Shown here: positions 25,455-33,570 of the stretch, piece after piece | How positions within the stretch are numbered: position 1 is the stretch's first letter | Layout of the letters: each line of letters begins with the position of its first letter | NCBI GenBank assembly: GCA_934647305.1 | Contig: CAKUFI010000002.1 | Span: forward strand, 26,041 to 90,040 | Reading direction: 5' to 3' | DNA: 64,000 bases | Source: an uncultured Clostridia bacterium | GTDB lineage: Bacteria > Bacillota > Clostridia > Christensenellales > Aristaeellaceae | Position numbers and translations under genes: made by a program | Notes under the pieces: model-generated | Told to the model about the DNA's origin: nothing | What the model saw: only the letters and a program-made list of their open reading frames with translations | Database searches by the model: none

Positions 25455-25718
25455 TCAGCCGTGCTTTTTGAACAGGCCGAACAGCCCGCCCGAGGCCTTC
25501 TCCACCGAGGTGATCGCGCCCACCTCGTAGCCCGTCGCCTCGATCGCCCGGCGCAGCGCCTGCTCGTCGAGCGGACTGTCGCTCTCGATCACCGTGCGCC
25601 CCTTCGTGTGCGACGAGGTCACCTTGCGCACCGGCAGCGCCGCGCGAATCGCGTCGTTGACGTGGCTTTCGCACATGCCGCACATCATGCCCCTGACTTC
25701 AACGGTTGTTTCGATCAT
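25455..25718 (-). CDS. Heavy-metal-associated (HMA) domain protein
   Basis: 87 aa. A single HMA fold with metal-binding GMMCGMCESH (Cys-x2-Cys near residue 13) and second conserved half ALRRAIEATGYEVG. Usually a Cu+ chaperone or metal-sensing accessory; the C-terminal tail GGLFGLFKKHG is short and may be amphipathic. It stands alone between two terminators with its own promoter; no copper ATPase is nearby, so the partner is unknown. Confidence 0.88.
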   Translation of the reverse strand: MIETTVEVRGMMCGMCESHVNDAIRAALPVRKVTSSHTKGRTVIESDSPLDEQALRRAIEATGYEVGAITSVEKASGGLFGLFKKHG

Positions 25719-25815
25719 TGTGTACCCCTTCTTTCTCGCAGTCGGTCGTTCGCAGGCATAAAACAGACCGAAGTCGCGTTTTGTGTCCGCTCGTTAAAGG
25801 CATCTAACACCGCAC

Positions 25816-25844
25816 AGTATACCCCCTTTCCTGCCGCCTGTCAA
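25816..25844 (-). promoter_or_regulatory. Promoter for the HMA gene
   Basis: Minus strand: TTGACA, 17 bp, TATACT, about 95 nt before the start codon. Confidence 0.75.
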
Positions 25845-25856
25845 TCCCTGAAAGGT

Positions 25857-25893
25857 AAAAAACACCTGCCGGAAAGGGTCGATCCGGCAGGTG
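25857..25893 (-). terminator. Strong terminator of the flavodoxin operon
   Basis: Perfect 10-bp stem CACCTGCCGG/CCGGCAGGTG with an 11-nt loop and TTTTTT on the minus strand. Confidence 0.85.
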
Positions 25894-26044
25894 GCAAACA
25901 GCTGACGCGCGTCCGCGGTAAAAAGGAGCTATGCAGTCGGGTTCGTGAAGGAGGGAGTGTTTTGTGCACCGTCTTTTGTATAAGGAGGCGCGGACCGCTC
26001 ACTGGATTTGCTGAAAACGGGTTCCCAAAATAGACTGTTGACGG
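25894..26044. other. Spacer before the operon terminator
   Basis: Contains two ribosome-binding-like GGAG runs on the plus strand but only very short open frames after them; nothing can be assigned. Confidence 0.4.
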
Positions 26045-26134
26045 CTATCCGGGAAGGTTCATGGCCTGAAGGAGTGCGAAAAACAGCAGCGCGGAGAGGA
26101 TCACGGCAAGGCTCACGAGCCTGCGCCGGAGCAT
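26045..26134 (-). CDS. Possible 29-residue single-helix membrane peptide
   Basis: The start codon lies 2 bp past the flavodoxin stop, so translation could be coupled. The peptide begins with three Arg (MLRRR) and then has an uninterrupted hydrophobic stretch (VSLAVILSALLFFALL), the layout of a small membrane protein. No homology is recognised and the ribosome binding site is weak. Confidence 0.35.
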   Translation of the reverse strand: MLRRRLVSLAVILSALLFFALLQAMNLPG

Positions 26135-26136
26135 GA

Positions 26137-26544
26137 TCACTTCAGTGCCTCGCCCAGCGCGCGGCAGGCGGCCAGCGCGTCCTCGTCCGGGTCGTCCTGG
26201 CAGATCACGCTGTCGCAGGCGAGCGTCGCGCCCGCGCCCAGGCATTCCTCTTCCCAGTTGCGCATCCACTCGCCGTCGCCCCAGCCATAGGAGCCGAACA
26301 GCGCGACCTTCTTGCCGGCCAGCACCGGCTTCACCGCGTCGAACATGGGCTGGAATTCCTCTTCCTCAAGCACCTCAGCACCCATCGCAGGGCAGCCCAT
26401 GGCGATCGCGTCATATTCCTTCGCCTGATCCGGGCCGAATTCGGCCGCGGTAAACAGCTTGCCCTGAGAGCTCTCGGCCACCGCCTGAGCCATCGCCTCG
26501 GTGTGACCGGTGCCGCTCCAGTAAACTACGCATACCTTGTTCAT
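26137..26544 (-). CDS. Flavodoxin
   Basis: 135 aa single-domain FMN electron carrier. The phosphate-binding loop is WSGTGHTEAMAQAV at the N-terminus; the FMN-contacting segment FGSYGWGDGEWM lies near residue 85. Low-potential electron transfer in the cytoplasm. Follows the DUF3793 gene after 34 bp, an arrangement common in gut Clostridia; the pair is thought to be linked to iron or haem supply but the exact role is not established. Confidence 0.93.
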   Translation of the reverse strand: MNKVCVVYWSGTGHTEAMAQAVAESSQGKLFTAAEFGPDQAKEYDAIAMGCPAMGAEVLEEEEFQPMFDAVKPVLAGKKVALFGSYGWGDGEWMRNWEEECLGAGATLACDSVICQDDPDEDALAACRALGEALK

Positions 26545-26578
26545 TTGAAATACCTCCTGTAGGTCAATTTTTTGTATG

Positions 26579-27139
26579 TCAGGCGGCGATTGTCAGCCGC
26601 GAAACACTGAATCCGCGCGCGTAGCAGCTCAGGTAAACCTCTCTGCACTTGCGGTACAGCGCGAACAGGCGCTGCGCCTCGGCGACGTTGGAGTAGGCCT
26701 TCCAACAGCCCGCGCACTGAAAGCAGCAGCCCTTGTGCTCGATGAAGGCGATTACATCGGAGAGCGGGTAGTCCAGGAACACGCCGATCTCGTGCGGGAA
26801 TTCCTCGCCCGGCCGCACATGGGTCCGCAGCGTCTCGAGCGCGCCGGGCACCTCGAAATTCTCGTATCCCTGTGCCCTGAGAAAGGCCTGCACGTCCGGC
26901 CGGCTCAGGCGCTCCGCCAGCATCGACGGGCGGTAGACGTACACCAGGCCGCCCTTTTCGCACTCGCGCAGCAGACAGGCCCTTACGCCCTTTTCGCGAA
27001 GCACTTCGTTCGCCTGCTCAAGGTTCGCCCGGATGTCCTCGCCCGGCGCTCTCTGACAGGAAAACAGGCTGCCGCACTTGTGTCCGGCCAGCGTGGCCGC
27101 GCAGTGACGGATGAGATCCTCTTCAAAGCGATGGGACAT
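26579..27139 (-). CDS. DUF3793 family protein
   Basis: 186 aa soluble protein with the family motif FPHEIGVFLDYPLSDVIAF and the conserved cysteine cluster KGCCFQCAGCWKAYS. The cysteines suggest metal or haem handling, but the function is uncharacterised. The RBS is GAAAGGAG upstream of the ATG. First gene of the operon with flavodoxin. The leader contains a GC-rich hairpin (27193-27215) between promoter and start that could be regulatory. Confidence 0.87.
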   Translation of the reverse strand: MSHRFEEDLIRHCAATLAGHKCGSLFSCQRAPGEDIRANLEQANEVLREKGVRACLLRECEKGGLVYVYRPSMLAERLSRPDVQAFLRAQGYENFEVPGALETLRTHVRPGEEFPHEIGVFLDYPLSDVIAFIEHKGCCFQCAGCWKAYSNVAEAQRLFALYRKCREVYLSCYARGFSVSRLTIAA

Positions 27140-27238
27140 GCGTCAGTCTCCTTTCCTTCAGTTAGTCACATTTAACCATTGCCTTTTATAAATCCCCGCG
27201 GGCTTTCCGCGAGGTTTTGTGGCCCTGACCACGCTCAT

Positions 27239-27267
27239 ATCTTACCACATAGGCCTCATTTTGTCAA
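27239..27267 (-). promoter_or_regulatory. Promoter for the DUF3793-flavodoxin operon
   Basis: Minus strand: consensus TTGACA, 17 bp, TAAGAT. Confidence 0.72.
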
Positions 27268-27302
27268 TCATCCGCTATGTTAAATATCTCTAACCATCAG
27301 TC

Positions 27303-27335
27303 AAAAGAACAGCCCGTCTCTCATTGGACGGACTG
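27303..27335 (-). terminator. Terminator of the Na/Pi cotransporter gene
   Basis: Minus strand: CAGTCCGTC / GACGGGCTG stem with an 8-nt loop, followed by TTCTTTT. Confidence 0.75.
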
Positions 27336-27342
27336 TCTGAAC

Positions 27343-29166
27343 TCAGTTTGCCTTCTGCGGGCGCGCGGCCGCGGTACGAAGCGCCTTGAGATCCTGCTCA
27401 TCGGCCACCGGCGCGAGGAAGATGCTGGTGTACTCGTTGAACAGGCGGGAATACTCCTCCGAATTGCCCTTGTGCATGCTCTCGAGCTCCTCGTGCGGAT
27501 TGAACCCGGCGGTGTGGCTGACGCGCTGCCAGGTATGCACGGCGATATTCGAGCAGTGGTCGGAAATGCGCTCCACGTTGGTGAGCACCTCCATGAAGGA
27601 AATGCCGCGCTGAATGCCGCATTCGCCGCGTTTGAGGCGGTCGATGTGCTTCTGCTTGAGCAGCTCGATCATGCTGTCGATGGTCTCCTCGAGCGGCTCC
27701 ACGCGCCGGGACACATCCTCGCTCTCCTTGCGCAGCGCCTCAAGCGTCAGGTCGGTAATGGCGTGCACCGCGTCCATCAGGTACCGCAGCTCGTACTTGC
27801 ACACCTCGGAAAACTCGATCTTGTTCTCCGCGTTGTACTCGGCCACCTCGGCGATGTTCACGCAGTAGTCGCCGATGCGCTCGAAGTCGCCCAGCGCGTG
27901 CATGATCAGCGTCATGCGCTGTGTCTGCTCCTCGTCCAGGTTGTGGCTGTTGACCTTCATCATGTATTCGCCCAGCGTGGCCTCGGCCTTGTCCAGGAAC
28001 TGTTCATTGCTGTCCAGGTGCGCCACCACCGCGTCGTTGTACTTGCCCAGCAGCGACGCGGCCCACTCGATGTTCTCGACCGCCGCCTCGCCCATGGCCA
28101 CGACCACCTGGAAGCACTGCTCGATGGCGATCGAGGGGGTGGCCAGGAAGGTATCGTCCAGCCGGGCCAGCTCCCTGTCCGCGCGGGACTCCTCCTCGCC
28201 CGGGATCAGACGCTTGGCCAGGCTGACCAGCGGCATGACCGCGGGGAAGAGCAGGAAGGTGGTGGACAGGTTGAAAATCGTGTTGAAGTTGGCGATGTTA
28301 CCCCGGCCTGCCACGTCGCCCAGCAGCCAGGGATTCGGCGCCGCGCGCAGCACCATCAGCGCCGCCAGGAAGATCAGCGACCCGGTGATCATCACCAGGA
28401 TATTGACCAGCACCGCGCGGCGGGCCTTGTGGTTGGTGCCCAGGCTGGAGAGCACGATCGGCACAAATTTGCCGATGTTCATGCCGACCACCATCGGTAT
28501 CGCCATACCCATCGTGATCTGACCGGTCACGGACACCGCCTGCAGAATACCGACCGAGGCCGAGGCGCTCTGAAGGATGCTCGTAATCACCATGCCGACG
28601 AGGAGGGCGATCAGCGGGTTATTGAGGTATGCAAACAGCTCGTGGATCGACTCGGACTGAGACAGCGGCGCGGAGGCCTCCTCAATCATCGACATGCCCA
28701 CGAAAATCACGCCGAAGCCAATCATGATCGAGGCGATATTGCGCTGCTTTTCACGCTTGGTCATCAGGCGAATGCCCGCGCCCGCCGCGATAAACAGCGG
28801 CGCGATCGTCGAGGGATTGATCAGCGTCAGGAACTGATTGCCCGACAGGTCGCTCAGGCGCAGGATCTGGCCGGTGATCGTGGTGCCGATGTTCGACCCC
28901 AGCATGACCGACACGCCCTGCTCCATGTTCATGATGCCCGCGTTGATGAAGCCGATCGCCATGATCGACGTCGCCGCCGAGCTCTGTATGACCGCCGTCA
29001 CGCCCATGCCCAGCAGCATGCCGCGGATGCGCGTGCTCGCCAGCTTCTCCAGCGTCTTCTCCAGTTTGGCCCCCGCGAAGCTCTCGATCGCTCCGCCCAG
29101 CACGTTCATTCCGTACAGGAACAAACCGATGCCGCCGATCAGGCTGATCCAGTTGTAAATAGACAT
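27343..29166 (-). CDS. Na/Pi-cotransporter family protein with PhoU-like domain
   Basis: 607 aa. The N-terminal half has two inverted Na/Pi-cotransport repeats, each with a QSSA-type motif (VIQSSAATSIMAIGFINAG and ILQSASASVGILQAVS). The C-terminal half is a PhoU-like helical bundle (about residues 340-580). Predicted to move phosphate with sodium, possibly with export or regulatory function via the PhoU part. Monocistronic by its flanking terminators. Confidence 0.9.
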   Translation of the reverse strand: MSIYNWISLIGGIGLFLYGMNVLGGAIESFAGAKLEKTLEKLASTRIRGMLLGMGVTAVIQSSAATSIMAIGFINAGIMNMEQGVSVMLGSNIGTTITGQILRLSDLSGNQFLTLINPSTIAPLFIAAGAGIRLMTKREKQRNIASIMIGFGVIFVGMSMIEEASAPLSQSESIHELFAYLNNPLIALLVGMVITSILQSASASVGILQAVSVTGQITMGMAIPMVVGMNIGKFVPIVLSSLGTNHKARRAVLVNILVMITGSLIFLAALMVLRAAPNPWLLGDVAGRGNIANFNTIFNLSTTFLLFPAVMPLVSLAKRLIPGEEESRADRELARLDDTFLATPSIAIEQCFQVVVAMGEAAVENIEWAASLLGKYNDAVVAHLDSNEQFLDKAEATLGEYMMKVNSHNLDEEQTQRMTLIMHALGDFERIGDYCVNIAEVAEYNAENKIEFSEVCKYELRYLMDAVHAITDLTLEALRKESEDVSRRVEPLEETIDSMIELLKQKHIDRLKRGECGIQRGISFMEVLTNVERISDHCSNIAVHTWQRVSHTAGFNPHEELESMHKGNSEEYSRLFNEYTSIFLAPVADEQDLKALRTAAARPQKAN

Positions 29167-29247
29167 GTTTTTCCTCCGTTCACGGCCGCTCCCGGGCCGG
29201 CGCGGCGCGCCTGCGCCGCCGTCTTTCGCTTACTTCTGTACAATTCT

Positions 29248-29275
29248 ATCATACCGGATTCCAGGAAAAATCCAA
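29248..29275 (-). promoter_or_regulatory. Probable promoter for the Na/Pi gene
   Basis: Minus strand: TTGGAT, 16 bp, TATGAT. Just upstream (29275-29309) is an inverted repeat AAGCAAA..TTTGCTT with inner TTTAC/GTAAA that could be an operator. Confidence 0.5.
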
Positions 29276-29309
29276 GCAAAGTAAATCGCTTTTACGGTAA
29301 AGTTTGCTT

Positions 29310-29597
29310 TATTCGGCATAGAAATCCGTAAATCCACGCGAAAGCCATCCTCTGGCACCCGCTCCCAGGCCATGCGGGGGAAGCGGCTTCGCCCCTTCTC
29401 CCGTACCCCCGCGCCGTTTCATAACGCGCTTCCCCGCCCCCACGCCCCCGCTGCGGCTGCAGGGAAGCGATTCCCGCGGGAATCGCATTGGACGGGCGAC
29501 TGCGGCCACCCGGGAAGAAGCACAATGTACAGCCGCTCGGCGGACAGCAAAAAGCGCAGCGAAGGAATCGCAGCGCCCGCGCAATATGCCTGAAACT
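29310..29597. other. GC-rich spacer, no recognised gene
   Basis: Low-complexity GC-rich sequence with short palindromes such as GCGATTCCCGCGGGAATCGC (29467-29486). Open frames exist on both strands but have no ribosome binding site or family motif. Confidence 0.45.
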
Positions 29598-29637
29598 GAA
29601 AAAGAAAGGCCCGGCAGCCGCTCAGACTGTCAGGCCC
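29598..29637 (-). terminator. Terminator of the lysR gene
   Basis: Minus strand: GGGCCTGACAG and CGGCTGCCGGGCC arms followed by TTTCTTTTT, 16 bp after the stop. Confidence 0.6.
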
Positions 29638-29653
29638 TGTTTACTTCGCGAAC

Positions 29654-30541
29654 TCACTTTCCCCGCGGCGCGCACAGCAGGTCGATCATGGCCTGCATGG
29701 CCGGGGAAATCCACTTGCCCTTGTGGTAGATCAGCTGCCGCCACAGCCCGGCGGAAAAGCCCTCCACCTCGAGCTGCACAATCTCGCCCCGGCGAACGTG
29801 CTCGGCCACGATGAACTCGGGCAGAAGCGACAGTCCCATGCCCTTGGCCACCATCCGCGCGATGATCTCCGGGTTGCCGATCTCGAGGAACGGCTGAATC
29901 TCCAGCCCGTTTCGGGCCAGGCACTCGTCCAGCTGACTGCGATAGCTCATGCCCTTCTCGGTCAGTATGAACGGGCAGGCGGCGCACTCGGCCAGAGTCA
30001 CCGTCTTCCTCGAGGCGAGCGGATGCTCCCTGGGGGCCACGAAGACCACCCGCACAGGCTCCTCCAGCGCGATCACCGCGTCGCTGCGGTAGACGCGCGT
30101 ATCCAGCTGATACACCAGGTCCACGTCGTTCTGAGCCAGCGCGCGGAACATATCGGTCGTGGTGGCGGTGGACACGATCACCTGCACCTGCGGATAGAGC
30201 TGGTGATAGCGCCCCAGCACCTCGGGAAAGCCGATCATGCACAGCGACTCAGCCAGCGCGATGCGCAGCTGCCCGGACACGCCCGAAGTGTTGTTCATCT
30301 CGCGGCAGGCGTTCTCGGTCATGCGCAGGATGTTCTGCGCGTAGCCGTAAAACCGCGCCCCCTGCTCGGTCAGCGCGATGCTGCGCCCCACCCGATCGAA
30401 CAGACGTGTGCCCAGCTCTTCCTCCAGCTGCGCGATCTGCATGGAGACGGCCGACTGGGAGTAGTCCAGCTCCCGCGCGGCCGCCGAGAATGAGCGCAGC
30501 TCAGCCACCCGCACGAAGGTACTCAGGTTGCGAAACTCCAT
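29654..30541 (-). CDS. LysR-family transcriptional regulator
   Basis: 295 aa. The N-terminal winged helix has FVRVAELRSFSAAARELDYSQSAVSMQIAQLEEELGTRLFDR; the effector-binding domain follows. Lies 28 bp downstream of the ABC ATPase gene on the same strand, so it may be expressed with the transporter and control it; a candidate dyad stands upstream of the transporter promoter. Effector unknown. The downstream position is unusual, since LysR genes are more often divergent from their targets. Confidence 0.92.
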   Translation of the reverse strand: MEFRNLSTFVRVAELRSFSAAARELDYSQSAVSMQIAQLEEELGTRLFDRVGRSIALTEQGARFYGYAQNILRMTENACREMNNTSGVSGQLRIALAESLCMIGFPEVLGRYHQLYPQVQVIVSTATTTDMFRALAQNDVDLVYQLDTRVYRSDAVIALEEPVRVVFVAPREHPLASRKTVTLAECAACPFILTEKGMSYRSQLDECLARNGLEIQPFLEIGNPEIIARMVAKGMGLSLLPEFIVAEHVRRGEIVQLEVEGFSAGLWRQLIYHKGKWISPAMQAMIDLLCAPRGK

Positions 30542-30569
30542 CCGTCATCCCCTCTCTCTGCGAGCGCCC

Positions 30570-31364
30570 TTATCCGAGCAAGGCCTTGTCGGAGGCGAAG
30601 GTCTCGCCGCTGACCTGCTCGAAGCGGCTCAGCAGATCCTCCACGGTCAGCTTTTTCTTTTCCTCACCGCGGATGTCGAAGATCACGCGGCCCTCGTGCA
30701 TCATCAGCAGGCGGTTGCCGTGCGCGATGGCGTCCTTCATATTATGGGTAATCATCAGCGTGGTCAGGTGATCCTTCTCCACGATGCGGTCGGTGGTGGC
30801 GAGCACCTTGGCGGCCGTTTTGGGGTCGAGCGCGGCAGTGTGCTCGTCGAGCAGCAGCAGCTTGGGCTTTTTCATCGAGGCCATGAGCAGCGTCAGCGCC
30901 TGCCGCTGGCCGCCGGAAAGCAGGCCCACCTTGCTGGTCATGCGGTTTTCAAGGCCCAGGCCCAGGCTGGCGAGCATCTCGCGGTACTTCTCTCGCTCGG
31001 CGTTCGTAATGCCCGGGCGCAGGGTGCGCTTCTGGCCGCGGCGCATGGCCAGCGCCATGTTCTCCTCGATCCACATGCTGGCCGCCGTGCCCATCATGGG
31101 ATCCTGAAACACGCGGCCGATGTAGCTGGCGCGCCTGAACTCGGGCAGGCGGGTCACATCCACCCCGTCGATCAGGATTTTGCCGCTGTCGATCGGCCAC
31201 ACGCCCGCGACTGCGTTGAGCAGCGTGGACTTGCCCGCGCCGTTGCCGCCGATGACCGTGGCGAAGTCGCCATCCTCCAGCGACAGGTTGACGCCGCACA
31301 GCGCCTTCTTCTCGTTAATCGTGCCGGCGTTAAACGCCTTGTGCACGTTCTGAACCTCCAGCAT
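30570..31364 (-). CDS. ABC transporter ATP-binding protein (TrpXYZ-like)
   Basis: 264 aa ATPase: Walker A GGNGAGKSTLLNAV, signature LLSGGQRQALTL, Walker B LLLDEHTAALDPK, H-loop ITHNM. The pattern EHTAALDP in Walker B/D-loop is characteristic of the ATPases paired with PF04392-type binding proteins. With the permease and binding protein upstream it forms a complete importer. The set resembles the TrpXYZ tryptophan transporter of streptococci, but the substrate is not certain. Confidence 0.9.
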   Translation of the reverse strand: MLEVQNVHKAFNAGTINEKKALCGVNLSLEDGDFATVIGGNGAGKSTLLNAVAGVWPIDSGKILIDGVDVTRLPEFRRASYIGRVFQDPMMGTAASMWIEENMALAMRRGQKRTLRPGITNAEREKYREMLASLGLGLENRMTSKVGLLSGGQRQALTLLMASMKKPKLLLLDEHTAALDPKTAAKVLATTDRIVEKDHLTTLMITHNMKDAIAHGNRLLMMHEGRVIFDIRGEEKKKLTVEDLLSRFEQVSGETFASDKALLG

Positions 31365-31367
31365 GCC

Positions 31368-32261
31368 TCACGCCTCCCTTCTGCGATGCGAACCGAGTCT
31401 GCCCTTCAGGTGCGGGATGGACAGGAACAGCGCCACCACCAGCGCGGTGAGCAGCTTCAGGTCGTCGGTGTTCAGACCCAGCCACAGCACCACCTGAATG
31501 ACCACGTAGTACAGCACCGCGCCCAGCGAAACCGCCAGCAGCTTGAGCGCGAAGTTGCGGAAGATCTTGCCAAAGATCACCTTGCCGATGATGACCGCAG
31601 CCAGGCCGATGACGATCGCGCCGCGGCCCATGTTGATGTCCGCGAAGCCCTGATACTGCGCGTACAGCGCGCTGGCGAGCGCCACGATGCCGTTGGACAG
31701 CATCAGGCCCAGCACGGTCGCGCGGTCAGTATTGATGCCCTGCGCGCGGGCCATGTGCACGTTGCTGCCGGTGGCGCGCAGCGAGCAGCCCAGCTCGGTG
31801 CCGAAGAACCAGTACATCAGCGCGATGAGCAGCGCCGTGAAGATCGCGCCCACCAAAATGGCCTGCGGAATGCGCAGCAGCGACAGCAGCAGGTCGTACT
31901 TGCGCGCGCTGATGCCCTGATTGGCGCTGCCCAGTATGCGCAGGTTGATCGAATAGAGCGCCAGCTGGGTCAGTATGCCTGCCAGAATCGCCGGGATACC
32001 CATCACCGTGTGAAACACGCCGGTCACGAGGCCGGCCAGCATTCCCGCGATGAAGGCGCACAGAAGCGCCACGTATACGTTGCATCCGTTCATCATCAGC
32101 ACGACGCACACCGCGCCGCCCGTGCACATGGTGCCGTCCACGGTCAGGTCGGCGATGTCCAGCACGCGGTAGGTGATGTACACGCCGATGGCCATCAGGC
32201 CCCAGATCAGTCCCTGGGCGCACGCGCCGGGCATGGCGTTGAGCAAGCTCATAATCTCCAC
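31368..32261 (-). CDS. ABC transporter permease (TrpY-like, BPD_transp_2 fold)
   Basis: 297 aa with about eight to nine helices and typical segments GVYITYRVLDIADLTVDGTM and GCSLRATGSNVHMARAQGI (coupling helix region). Its stop is 3 bp before the ATPase start. Membrane partner of the ATPase and the upstream binding protein. Confidence 0.88.
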   Translation of the reverse strand: MEIMSLLNAMPGACAQGLIWGLMAIGVYITYRVLDIADLTVDGTMCTGGAVCVVLMMNGCNVYVALLCAFIAGMLAGLVTGVFHTVMGIPAILAGILTQLALYSINLRILGSANQGISARKYDLLLSLLRIPQAILVGAIFTALLIALMYWFFGTELGCSLRATGSNVHMARAQGINTDRATVLGLMLSNGIVALASALYAQYQGFADINMGRGAIVIGLAAVIIGKVIFGKIFRNFALKLLAVSLGAVLYYVVIQVVLWLGLNTDDLKLLTALVVALFLSIPHLKGRLGSHRRREA

Positions 32262-32304
32262 GTTCGTTCCCTCATTTCCTGTTGTTTGCGCTGAATAACA
32301 GCAT

Positions 32305-32331
32305 GCGGACCTCCCGGGGTGGGGAGGCCGC
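32305..32331 (-). promoter_or_regulatory. Intra-operon hairpin between binding protein and permease genes
   Basis: GCGGCCTCCC/GGGAGGTCCGC stem with a 5-nt loop, no T-tract. Probably protects the binding-protein mRNA segment from 3' decay so that it is made in excess over the permease. Confidence 0.5.
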
Positions 32332-32358
32332 GCATAAATCTTGTACGTCCCGCCGCCG

Positions 32359-33318
32359 TTACTCGATGGCGACGAAATCCTCAGGCACCGTCACGCCCAG
32401 CTCTTCGCAGTTGGCCGCGTTGTACTTCTTGGTCACCTGGGGCGCGTACTGGATCGGCATGGTGGAAATGTCCGCGCCGTTGACCAGGATGTCGTAGGCC
32501 ATCTGGCCGACGGCCGCGCCGATGTCGTAGTAGCTGATGGACAGGGTGGCCACGCCGCAGCCGGCGCAGATGCCTTCCTCGCCCGCAACCACCGGCACCT
32601 TGGCGGGCAGGCAGATGTTGTTGATGACCTCCGCGTTGTTGGCGGCGGTGTTGTCGGTCGGCACGTAGAGCACGTCGCACTCGGAGCAGGCGTTGGTGGT
32701 CACGGACGCGATGTCGTTGGAGTCGGAGAAGCCGAACGGCGCGCATTCAATGCCCATGTCGGTCAGCGCCTTGGTCACCACGTCGATCTGGTACTTGGAG
32801 TTGGGCTCGGCGGTGCAGTACAGCAGGCCCACCTTCTTCACATCGGGGAACAGCTGCTTGATCAGCGCGGCCTGCTCGTCCAGCGGCGCAAGGTCGGACG
32901 TGCCGGAGACGTTAAAGCCGGTCGTGCCGTCGAAGTCGGTCAGGTCAAGCGCCGTGGCGTAGTCGGTGATCGACGTGCCCAGCACCGGAATGGTCTCGGT
33001 TCCGTTATAGGCGGCCTGCAGCGCGGCGGTCGCGTTGGCCAGGATCAGGTCCACGTTGCCCGCCACGAAGCCGTTGACGATGGTGGCGCAATTGGACGAA
33101 TCGCCCTGTGCGTTCTGATAGTCGAACTCGACATTCCCCTCGCCCAGCAGCTCGGTCAGCTTGTCCATAAAGCCCTGGCTGGCCTGATCCAGCGCCGGAT
33201 GCTGCACCAGCTGGATGATGCCGATATGATACACCTTGTCGCTCTCCGCGAACGCGGGCGTCAGGCACACAAGACACAGCGCCATGGTCAGGGCAAGCAT
33301 TTTCATCAGTTTTTTCAT
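32359..33318 (-). CDS. ABC transporter substrate-binding protein (PF04392 type)
   Basis: 319 aa. Signal peptide about residues 1-24 (ending PAFA). Family features are YHIGIIQLVQHPALDQASQGF at the mature N-terminus, VPVLGTSITDYATAL, and VGLLYCTAEPNSKYQ. Two-lobed periplasmic-binding fold for an extracellular small ligand, with tryptophan or tyrosine suspected by similarity to TrpX. No clear lipobox was found, so anchoring in this Gram-positive-type cell is not explained. Confidence 0.88.
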   Translation of the reverse strand: MKKLMKMLALTMALCLVCLTPAFAESDKVYHIGIIQLVQHPALDQASQGFMDKLTELLGEGNVEFDYQNAQGDSSNCATIVNGFVAGNVDLILANATAALQAAYNGTETIPVLGTSITDYATALDLTDFDGTTGFNVSGTSDLAPLDEQAALIKQLFPDVKKVGLLYCTAEPNSKYQIDVVTKALTDMGIECAPFGFSDSNDIASVTTNACSECDVLYVPTDNTAANNAEVINNICLPAKVPVVAGEEGICAGCGVATLSISYYDIGAAVGQMAYDILVNGADISTMPIQYAPQVTKKYNAANCEELGVTVPEDFVAIE

Positions 33319-33375
33319 GGTATTTCATTCCTTTCACCGTGTAACGATCGTCGGCTCTCTTCAACCGATGCACTG

Positions 33376-33404
33376 ATTATACACGCTTTCCCCCGCCGAG
33401 TCAA
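33376..33404 (-). promoter_or_regulatory. Promoter of the TrpXYZ-like operon
   Basis: Minus strand: TTGACT, 17 bp, TATAAT. Confidence 0.75.
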
Positions 33405-33419
33405 CGATTTCTTTAATCT

Positions 33420-33441
33420 ATAACATCACTAATTTTGATAT
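33420..33441. promoter_or_regulatory. Candidate LysR-type operator
   Basis: Imperfect 22-bp dyad beginning ATAACATCACT and ending TTTTGATAT, about 15 bp upstream of the -35. Fourteen of 22 positions are symmetric. Position fits a LysR activator site; the regulator gene ends the same operon. Confidence 0.35.
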
Positions 33442-33529
33442 GTCAGTCGACTCCTTTTCGCCCGGTCAATGCGCCGCTCAGGCACGCCCCGCTTTATAAT
33501 AGGAAATGACCACGTTCAAAAAAACATGG

Positions 33530-33559
33530 AAAAGAGCGGCCGGCCGAAGCCAACCGCTC
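33530..33559 (-). terminator. Terminator of the exported-protein operon
   Basis: Minus strand: GAGCGG/CCGCTC outer stem with inner GC-rich pairs, then TTTT. Confidence 0.65.
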
Positions 33560-33570
33560 TGCGATTGAGT

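Noticed and set aside
27277..29331. Plus-strand frame opposite the Na/Pi cotransporter
   Set aside because: No motif; the minus strand encodes a complete known family.
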